NCBI GenBank assembly: GCA_028709565.1
Contig: JAQVWU010000199.1
Coordinates: 1 to 5,930 of the forward strand
Length of the DNA stretch: 5,930 bases
Origin: Eubacteriales bacterium
GTDB taxonomy: Bacteria; Bacillota; Clostridia; Oscillospirales; CAG-272
Reading direction: 5' to 3'
Shown: piece after piece, positions 1-4,619 of the stretch
Numbering within the stretch: position 1 is the stretch's first letter
How the letters are laid out: each line of letters begins with the position of its first letter
The notes under the pieces: generated by a model
The model's database searches: none
Seen by the model: only the letters and a program-made list of their open reading frames with translations
Told to the model about the DNA's origin: nothing
Position numbers and translations under genes: made by a program

Positions 1-147
1 TTTGATATCAACGAGGGGACGGCCGTTTTTCGGTCTGAACATCGACGACGCGACCTCAACCGCCCTCTCGCCCGATATGCGTATTACCGCAATGCCCCCG
101 CGGCCGTGGGGCGTTGAAATAGCCGCTATTGTGTCCGATATATTCAT
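1..147 (-). CDS. mnmE: MnmE (TrmE) tRNA uridine-5-carboxymethylaminomethyl modification GTPase, N-terminal fragment
   Basis: Partial gene: the frame starts at the ATG at 147-145 and stays open for 49 codons to the window edge, so the rest lies to the left. The translation begins MNISDTIAAISTPHGRGG and continues with IAVIRISG, the characteristic start of MnmE. In this family the N-terminal domain binds a tetrahydrofolate one-carbon donor. The full protein (about 450-460 residues, with a central G domain and C-terminal CxGK motif, neither visible here) acts with MnmG in the cytoplasm to place the cmnm5 group on U34 of certain tRNAs. The start is fixed by homology; the region just upstream is A/G-rich (AAAGAAAGAAAAAG on the coding strand) but holds no strong GGAGG. 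The gene diverges from galM, so it appears to be the first gene of its transcript. Recognition is from sequence memory and is confident despite the short length. Confidence 0.93.
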   Translation of the reverse strand, partial: MNISDTIAAISTPHGRGGIAVIRISGERAVEVASSMFRPKNGRPLVDIK

Positions 148-188
148 TTGCTTTTTCTTTCTTTGTGTTTTTGCTTTTTGTATTCTTT

Positions 189-216
189 ATTATACCACCG
201 TAATCAAAAAAAACAA
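189..216 (-). promoter_or_regulatory. Possible promoter for mnmE
   Basis: On the minus strand a perfect TATAAT (194-189) is preceded at 16 bp by TTGTTT (216-211), which matches the first three bases of the -35 consensus. It lies about 40 bp upstream of the mnmE ATG and faces it. The -10 is strong and the -35 weak, so this is a plausible but unproven sigma-A promoter. Confidence 0.45.
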
Positions 217-234
217 TACCCGCCGTCGCTTTTG

Positions 235-263
235 TTGACATCACTCCGATTTTGGGGTATAAT
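235..263 (+). promoter_or_regulatory. Consensus sigma-A promoter for galM
   Basis: TTGACA (235-240) and TATAAT (258-263) are both perfect consensus hexamers with the optimal 17-bp spacer. The promoter points towards galM, and its -10 ends 63 bp before the galM start. The 179-bp gap between mnmE and galM thus holds two divergent promoters. No clear operator or catabolite-response-like palindrome was seen, which would fit constitutive expression. Confidence 0.85.
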
Positions 264-326
264 CTTTTTATTATGTAAACGATACCCATACCGATAAATA
301 AAATATAAAATTACCGGAGGTTTAAC

Positions 327-1343
327 ATGATTTCTGCATCGGTTTTCGGCAAAATGCCTGACGGACGTGAGGTGGTAGCCTATACCCTGACCAACCGTTT
401 TATGTCTTCCGTAAAAATTCTTAACCTGGGCGGCATTATAGCCGAACTCAACATTCCCGACCGCGATGAAAAGATCGCGGACATAGTCTGCGGTTTTGAC
501 ACGGTTGAGGGTTATCTGACCGGCGGGGGCTACCAGGGCGCCCTGGTAGGCCGTTACGGCAACCGTATCGCAAACGGCCGCTTTACCCTGAACGGAACCG
601 AATATATCCTGGCGAAAAACGAAGGCGGCCTTCATCATCTCCATGGGGGAGACGAGGGATTCAACGCCAAAATATGGACCGTGGAGACGGTTGAGCGGGA
701 CGACGAAAACCAGCTGTTATTGGAATATGTCAGCGAAGACGGCGAAGAGGGATATCCCGGGCGGCTTAAAGCGTCGGTCACCTATACCTTCGGCGATAAC
801 AATGTACTGCGCATCCGGTATGAAGCCTTCTCAAACAAGGACACCGTATGCAATCTGACAAACCATACGTATTTTAATCTGGCGGGATATGCCGCGGGCG
901 ATATAGGCGAACACCGGCTGTATATAGACAGCGATTTCATAACCGAAATCGACGATGAATTTATACCGACCGGCGTAAACTTGCCGGTTAAAGGCACAAA
1001 ATTCGATTTCAACCGCTTTAAAGCTATGAAAGAACCGTATGACCATAATTATATATTAAAAAATGACGGTAAATTAAAAAAGGCCGCCGAGGTACGCGAA
1101 CCCCGTTACGGACGCCGTATGGAGGTGCTGACCGACCTGCCCGGCATGCAGCTCTACACCGCCAATATGATGAACGGTGCGGTACCCTTTAAGGGAGGCA
1201 TTCAGCAGAAACCGCACACCGCCTTCTGTATGGAGACCCAGTTTGCGCCCGACTCGCCCAATCAGCCCGATTTCCCCTCCTGCACCCTCCACGCGGGAGA
1301 CATATACGATTATACAACCGAGTTTCGTTTCGGTGTTATTTAA
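327..1343 (+). CDS. galM: Aldose 1-epimerase (mutarotase)
   Basis: Encodes 338 residues, the usual length for a complete bacterial GalM. The enzyme interconverts alpha and beta anomers of galactose, glucose and related sugars in the cytoplasm, feeding the Leloir pathway. Visible family signatures, in order: GALVGRYGNRIANGRF (residues 71-86, with the sugar-contacting Asn79-Arg80), HLHGGDEGFNAKIW (104-117, His106), NLTNHTYFNLAG (176-187) with the likely catalytic acid His180, the PYDHNYIL segment (237-244, Asp239), PGMQLYTAN (272-280) and METQFAPDSPNQPDFPS (302-318) with the likely catalytic base Glu303. The full catalytic set is present, so the enzyme should be active. The ATG follows GGAGG (316-320) with a 6-nt gap. 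It has its own promoter and a terminator, so it appears monocistronic. No galK, galT or sugar transporter gene is adjacent, so the true sugar cannot be read from context. Confidence 0.95.
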   Translation: MISASVFGKMPDGREVVAYTLTNRFMSSVKILNLGGIIAELNIPDRDEKIADIVCGFDTVEGYLTGGGYQGALVGRYGNRIANGRFTLNGTEYILAKNEGGLHHLHGGDEGFNAKIWTVETVERDDENQLLLEYVSEDGEEGYPGRLKASVTYTFGDNNVLRIRYEAFSNKDTVCNLTNHTYFNLAGYAAGDIGEHRLYIDSDFITEIDDEFIPTGVNLPVKGTKFDFNRFKAMKEPYDHNYILKNDGKLKKAAEVREPRYGRRMEVLTDLPGMQLYTANMMNGAVPFKGGIQQKPHTAFCMETQFAPDSPNQPDFPSCTLHAGDIYDYTTEFRFGVI

Positions 1344-1352
1344 ATAATTCGC

Positions 1353-1386
1353 ACGGCCGCGGCTTCCCATAGCTGCGGTTGTTTTT
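1353..1386 (+). terminator. Rho-independent terminator after galM
   Basis: An 11-bp stem, including three G-U pairs, forms between 1353-1363 and 1372-1382 around an 8-nt loop, with a run of T at 1382-1386. The GC-rich core is CCGCGGC paired with GCTGCGG. It starts 10 nt after the galM stop codon and should separate galM from the downstream radical SAM gene. Confidence 0.8.
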
Positions 1387-1462
1387 CAACGGTCATCCCT
1401 TTTTATATCTCATTCATGCGATATTCCCGTATCATTGGCACGTTTATTGTATTGTTTGCCAC

Positions 1463-1490
1463 TTGTCATTTTTTCACTGTATGCTATAAT
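1463..1490 (+). promoter_or_regulatory. Extended -10 sigma-A promoter for the radical SAM gene
   Basis: TTGTCA (1463-1468, five of six consensus bases) and a perfect TATAAT (1485-1490) are separated by 16 bp. The TG at 1482-1483 one base before the -10 makes an extended -10 element. The -10 ends 47 bp before the TTG start codon. A TGGCA/TGCCA inverted pair sits just upstream (1436-1461). Confidence 0.78.
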
Positions 1491-1520
1491 ATATTACAGA
1501 ATCATAAACCTCATAAACCG

Positions 1521-1540
1521 AAAGGAGGACGCGGAGTTTG
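1521..1540 (+). promoter_or_regulatory. Ribosome binding site that decides a TTG start
   Basis: AAAGGAGG (1521-1528) is a near-perfect anti-16S match, 9 nt before the TTG at 1538-1540. The first in-frame ATG (1592-1594) would remove the family's N-terminal helix. The TTG is therefore preferred. Confidence 0.8.
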
Positions 1541-2809
1541 GCGAATATTATTCTGCCCAGGGCACTGACCACCGATGACAAAGTACGCCTCATGGAGGAG
1601 GATGCCTGTTTTGAAATAGCCTCGGATTATGACGCCGAGGGGATAAACGCCGCCGGGCGCATCAGAAGCAGAGGCGCCCCTCCCAAAATCCCCAAAGCCT
1701 TTGTCGCCAGCAACTGCGTTTTCAACTGCGCTTACTGTGGCTGCCGCAGCAGTCTCACAGGCGAGCGCTGCGGTTATGTCAATGACCCGCGTGCCCTCGC
1801 CCGTCTGGCTGCCGGCATGGCAAAAGAGAACGGACACGGGGTGTTTGTCACCTCCGCGATCTACAAAAACGCCGACTATACACAGGAACTGATAGCCCAA
1901 ACGGTGCGTTATATGCGCGAGGAAGAGCATTACCACGGTTTTATTCACGCAAAGGTGATGCCGGGAGCCGACCCGCAGTTAATCGCCAAAACGGGCAGCG
2001 GCGCCGACCGGCTTTCGGTAAATATTGAGGTTGCCAACAGCGAAGGGTACGCCCGTATAGCAAAACAAAAAAACAAAAATAATATTCTCACCCCGATGGC
2101 AGACATAGCCGGGCAGATTGCGTCGGCAAAACAATCCAAAGAGCGTTTCGCCTATTCACAGACCACCCAGCTCATGGCGGGCAGCACCGGAGAGGATGAC
2201 CGTACCATAATGACCCTGTCCCGGGCGCTGTACGATAAATACCGGCTCAAGAGGGTTTATTATACCGCTTACCGTTACAACCACGACGCCCAGGGTTATG
2301 ATAAAATGCCCTTTGTTGTCACCCCCTACTGGCGTATGGCAAGGTTATATCAGGCCGACCGCCTCATGCAGCTCTATGGTTTCACCCCCGATGACGTAAC
2401 CCCCCAATCGGATCCCTTTCTCCAACAGGACATCGACCCCAAGGCGGCCTGGGCGCTGCGTCATCTTGACCTCTATCCCGTCGAAATAAATACAGCCGAT
2501 TACGAGACACTGCTGCGGGTGCCGGGCATCGGCGTGACATACGCAAAAAAGATAATCGCCGCGCGGCGTTATACCGTCATAACCCATGACATATTAAAAC
2601 AAATGCGCGTCGCCCTCAAACGCTGCAGGTATTTTATAACCTGCGACGGCAAATATATCGCCGACAATCTGCTCGATTCCCCCGCCCTTCGCGGATGTCT
2701 GGTCAGCGGCGGGGAAGACATGTCCATCTCGGCGTCACTGGCCGAGAGCCGCGCCTGCGAAATTTCCGATAAATCCGATAAAGTTAAAATAACCGATATA
2801 GATATTTAA
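1538..2809 (+). CDS. Radical SAM protein with C-terminal helix-hairpin-helix, related to the putative DNA modification/repair radical SAM family
   Basis: Encodes 423 residues from a TTG start. The cluster motif CVFNCAYC (Cys60, Cys64, Cys67) is the CX3CX2C of radical SAM enzymes, which bind a 4Fe-4S cluster and cleave S-adenosylmethionine. Further segments match what I recall of the putative DNA modification/repair radical SAM family (TIGR03916-like): GFIHAKVMPGADPQLI (134-149), DRLSVNIE (157-164), ILTPM (183-187), TTQLMAG (209-215), LKRVYYTAYR (237-246) and RLYQADRLMQLYGF (269-282). Then comes the segment EINTADYETLLRVPGIGV (316-333), a helix-hairpin-helix that usually contacts DNA, and KRCRYFITCDGKY (361-373). 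The last ~50 residues look unconserved. The N-terminal region is unusual: cysteines at 69 and 78 follow the cluster, and the second part of the upstream region normally rich in Cys/His is missing. Substrate is unknown; the DNA role is inferred from the HhH motif and family context. No partner gene is adjacent. Confidence 0.85.
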   Translation: MANIILPRALTTDDKVRLMEEDACFEIASDYDAEGINAAGRIRSRGAPPKIPKAFVASNCVFNCAYCGCRSSLTGERCGYVNDPRALARLAAGMAKENGHGVFVTSAIYKNADYTQELIAQTVRYMREEEHYHGFIHAKVMPGADPQLIAKTGSGADRLSVNIEVANSEGYARIAKQKNKNNILTPMADIAGQIASAKQSKERFAYSQTTQLMAGSTGEDDRTIMTLSRALYDKYRLKRVYYTAYRYNHDAQGYDKMPFVVTPYWRMARLYQADRLMQLYGFTPDDVTPQSDPFLQQDIDPKAAWALRHLDLYPVEINTADYETLLRVPGIGVTYAKKIIAARRYTVITHDILKQMRVALKRCRYFITCDGKYIADNLLDSPALRGCLVSGGEDMSISASLAESRACEISDKSDKVKITDIDI

Positions 2810-2819
2810 TCTTTTTCCG

Positions 2820-2848
2820 TTGACAATAACGGTCATTTATGTTATAAT
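2820..2848 (+). promoter_or_regulatory. Consensus sigma-A promoter for asd
   Basis: TTGACA (2820-2825) and TATAAT (2843-2848) are perfect consensus hexamers with a 17-bp spacer, beginning 11 bp after the radical SAM stop codon. The -35 is embedded in a short inverted repeat, CCGTT (2817-2821) and AACGG (2828-2832). No terminator is seen between the radical SAM gene and this promoter, so some read-through into asd is likely. No lysine riboswitch or T-box can fit in the short leader (about 55-60 nt). Confidence 0.85.
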
Positions 2849-2913
2849 TGCGTATTATCATTAACGTCGGAACAACCGCAAACATATCCCGTTTTTGAAA
2901 ATGGAGAGATAAT

Positions 2914-4002
2914 ATGTATATCATAAAAAAGAAGCTTCGCGCCGGTGTTATAGGCGCAACCGGTATGGTTGGTCAGCGCTTTCTGGCGCTGCTTGAGAAT
3001 CACCCTTATTTTGACGTCACTGTATTGGCGGCCAGCAGCCGTTCGGCGGGTCAGACCTATGCCGAAGCGGTCGCGGGACGCTGGAAACTGTCCGCCCCGC
3101 TGCCCGAATGTTATAAAAACATGCGGGTAATGGACGCTGCCGATATTACGGCCATAGGCAAAGACGTTGACTTTGTATTTTGCGCCGTCGATATGCCCAA
3201 AAACGACACGCTCGCCCTTGAGGAAACATACGCAAAAGCCGAAATCCCCGTTGTGTCCAACAATTCAGCCAACCGCTGGACGCCGGACGTACCGATGCTC
3301 ATCCCCGAAATAAACAGCGATCATCTGGCAGCCGTCGAACACCAGAAGAAACGCCTGGGAACCAAACGCGGCTTCATCGTCGTCAAACCCAACTGTTCCA
3401 TTCAAAGCTATGTGCCCCAGATAACACCCCTCATGGCCTTTGAGCCGCAGGTCATAACAGCCGCAACCTATCAGGCGATATCCGGCGCCGGCAAGTCCTT
3501 TGCCGACTGGCCGGAGATGACAGACAATGTCATACCCTACATCGGCGGCGAAGAGGAAAAAAGCGAAAAGGAACCGCTCCGTATCTGGGGTAAGGTAAAG
3601 GACGGCGTCATTATACCGGCACAGGCTCCGCGAATCACCACCCAGTGCATACGCGTACCCGTCACCGACGGTCATATGGCGGCGGTATTTATGTCCTTTA
3701 AAACAAAACCCACAAAAGACGAGATATTAACGGCATGGGCCGACTATAAGGGTCAGCCTCAGTTATTGGGCCTGCCCTCGGCCCCGCGGCAGTTTATAAC
3801 CTATTTTGACGAAGACAACCGCCCCCAGACAAAACAGGACCGGGACATCTTCGGAGGAATGGGCGTCTCAGCCGGACGCCTGCGCGAAGACAGCGTATTT
3901 GACTGGAAGTTTGTCGGTCTGTCGCACAACACCCTCCGCGGAGCCGCCGGGGGATCTTTGCTTACCGCCGAACTGCTTGCCGCGACGGATATGCTGGGCT
4001 GA
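2914..4002 (+). CDS. asd: Aspartate-semialdehyde dehydrogenase, archaeal/eukaryotic-type branch
   Basis: Encodes 362 residues, full length for the family. Asd reduces aspartyl-4-phosphate to aspartate-4-semialdehyde with NADPH in the cytoplasm, the branch point for lysine/diaminopimelate, threonine and methionine. The N-terminal Rossmann loop is GATGMVGQRF (14-23). The nucleophile is Cys161 in KPNCSIQSY (158-166), followed by SGAGKS (190-195). The substrate-binding acidic stretch GGEEEK is at 211-216. Arg247 and the general base His254 lie in CIRVPVTDGHMAAVF (245-259). The C-terminus, with DNRPQTKQDRD (301-311), FGGMGVSAGRLRED (313-326) and FVGLSHNTLRGAAGGS (333-348), matches the branch named for archaeal and fungal enzymes rather than the E. 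coli type. All catalytic residues are present. The ATG follows GGAG (2903-2906) at 7 nt. It has its own promoter and is not next to lysC, dapA, dapB or hom. Confidence 0.95.
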   Translation: MYIIKKKLRAGVIGATGMVGQRFLALLENHPYFDVTVLAASSRSAGQTYAEAVAGRWKLSAPLPECYKNMRVMDAADITAIGKDVDFVFCAVDMPKNDTLALEETYAKAEIPVVSNNSANRWTPDVPMLIPEINSDHLAAVEHQKKRLGTKRGFIVVKPNCSIQSYVPQITPLMAFEPQVITAATYQAISGAGKSFADWPEMTDNVIPYIGGEEEKSEKEPLRIWGKVKDGVIIPAQAPRITTQCIRVPVTDGHMAAVFMSFKTKPTKDEILTAWADYKGQPQLLGLPSAPRQFITYFDEDNRPQTKQDRDIFGGMGVSAGRLREDSVFDWKFVGLSHNTLRGAAGGSLLTAELLAATDMLG

Positions 4003-4035
4003 CAACACCTGTTTTTTATATGTTTATATAACCCG

Positions 4036-4090
4036 AATAAAACGGGCTGCAGATTTACGGTTTGATAATCGTTTACTGCAGCCCTTTATT
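4036..4090. terminator. Bidirectional terminator between convergent asd and the lipoprotein gene
   Basis: GGGCTGCAG (4044-4052) and CTGCAGCCC (4076-4084) form a perfect 9-bp stem. AATAAA (4036-4041) and TTTATT (4085-4090) can extend it by 6 bp across a 2-nt bulge. T-rich tails follow on both strands (TTTATTGTTTT on plus, TTTTATTC on minus). The loop is 23 nt and can fold a little further. It lies 41 nt past the asd stop and 28 nt past the lipoprotein stop, the expected place for a shared terminator. Confidence 0.82.
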
Positions 4091-4112
4091 GTTTTGCGTT
4101 ATAGATTAAAGT

Positions 4113-4514
4113 TTATGCTTCGGTTTCAGCTTCCGTTTCGTCAGCCTCGGTCTCTTCTTCCACTTCATACTGGTCGATAACCGCGTCTATCTCCCCGATT
4201 ACGGCATTCCACTCGGCGATATAGGCGTCCATTTCCTCCTGATCGTAATCCAGTCTCAGAGCAACGGTATCACCGGCGTCCTGAATAATCAGCTTCCATT
4301 CCTCGAACTTCGCGTTTAATTCTTCCTGATCCTCGACATTGTAAACTCCGGCCAGGTCGCATACATATACAGCGTGGGTGTAACGGGTTCCGAGCAGTGC
4401 GTATGTCTGATCAAGTTCTTCCATTTTTTCCTTTAACGAATCTTTACAGCCGGTCATAATGACGACAGGCAGACATAGAGTTATAATAAGTAACAGCGCA
4501 GCGATTTTTTTCAT
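4113..4514 (-). CDS. Small predicted lipoprotein of unknown function with acidic C-terminal tail
   Basis: Encodes 133 residues. I do not recognise a named family. The N-terminus is a lipoprotein signal: MKK, a hydrophobic stretch (residues 4-19) and the lipobox-like MTGC, with Cys23 as the likely lipidated residue, so the mature protein should be anchored outside the cytoplasmic membrane. The mature part is rich in Glu/Asp and predicted helical: 24-46, 61-80 and 90-117 are heptad-like, with Trp73 and Trp102 in similar EEWK/AEWN settings. A lone Cys52 is in VYVCDLAG. The end (117-133) has 10 acidic residues out of 17 and three ETEA copies (121-124, 126-129, 130-133), probably a disordered spacer. 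The start is supported by GGAGGG (4528-4523) 8 nt upstream. It lies downstream of, and on the same strand as, the M23-domain gene, with its own promoter. A structural or binding role at the envelope is possible but unproven. Confidence 0.85.
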   Translation of the reverse strand: MKKIAALLLIITLCLPVVIMTGCKDSLKEKMEELDQTYALLGTRYTHAVYVCDLAGVYNVEDQEELNAKFEEWKLIIQDAGDTVALRLDYDQEEMDAYIAEWNAVIGEIDAVIDQYEVEEETEADETEAETEA

Positions 4515-4546
4515 CTGGGATACCCTCCGTTATTTAGTGTTCAGTA

Positions 4547-4575
4547 ATTTTAACACAGTTTATTTGTTATGTCAA
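4547..4575 (-). promoter_or_regulatory. Sigma-A promoter for the lipoprotein gene
   Basis: On the minus strand TTGACA (4575-4570, perfect) and TAAAAT (4552-4547, five of six) have a 17-bp spacer. A strongly A/T-rich tract lies upstream (about 4580-4619) and could act as an UP element. The -10 ends 32 bp before the ATG. The 105-bp gap between the M23 stop and this gene has no visible hairpin terminator, so read-through from the M23 gene is also possible. Confidence 0.78.
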
Positions 4576-4619
4576 GATATATGCAATAAAGAATAACTTT
4601 TACATTTATATTAATTTTT

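Noticed and set aside
2..238. A 78-residue plus-strand open frame with a hydrophobic stretch, resembling a small membrane protein
   Set aside because: It lies opposite the start of mnmE, which is clearly recognised on the minus strand, and has no ribosome binding site; the hydrophobic part comes from T-rich intergenic DNA.
204..644. A 146-codon minus-strand open frame overlapping galM
   Set aside because: It overlaps the galM promoter and coding region antisense, its product resembles no family, and galM is certain.
1511..1948. A 145-codon minus-strand open frame opposite the radical SAM gene
   Set aside because: It is antisense to well-conserved radical SAM motifs and lacks a ribosome binding site.
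2849..2913. The asd leader considered for a lysine riboswitch or T-box
   Set aside because: The leader is only about 55-60 nt and shows no T-box sequence, anti-terminator pair or complex fold.
3265..3675. A 136-codon minus-strand open frame inside asd
   Set aside because: It is antisense to the asd active-site region, whose protein sequence is clearly conserved.
4036..4090. The hairpin between convergent genes considered as a small RNA or attachment site
   Set aside because: A perfect stem with T-rich tails on both sides between two convergent stop codons is best explained as a bidirectional terminator; no promoter or integrase gene is nearby.
3806..4180. A 124-codon plus-strand open frame bridging the asd end and the lipoprotein gene
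   Set aside because: It runs out of frame through asd, across the terminator hairpin and antisense to the lipoprotein; no family resemblance.
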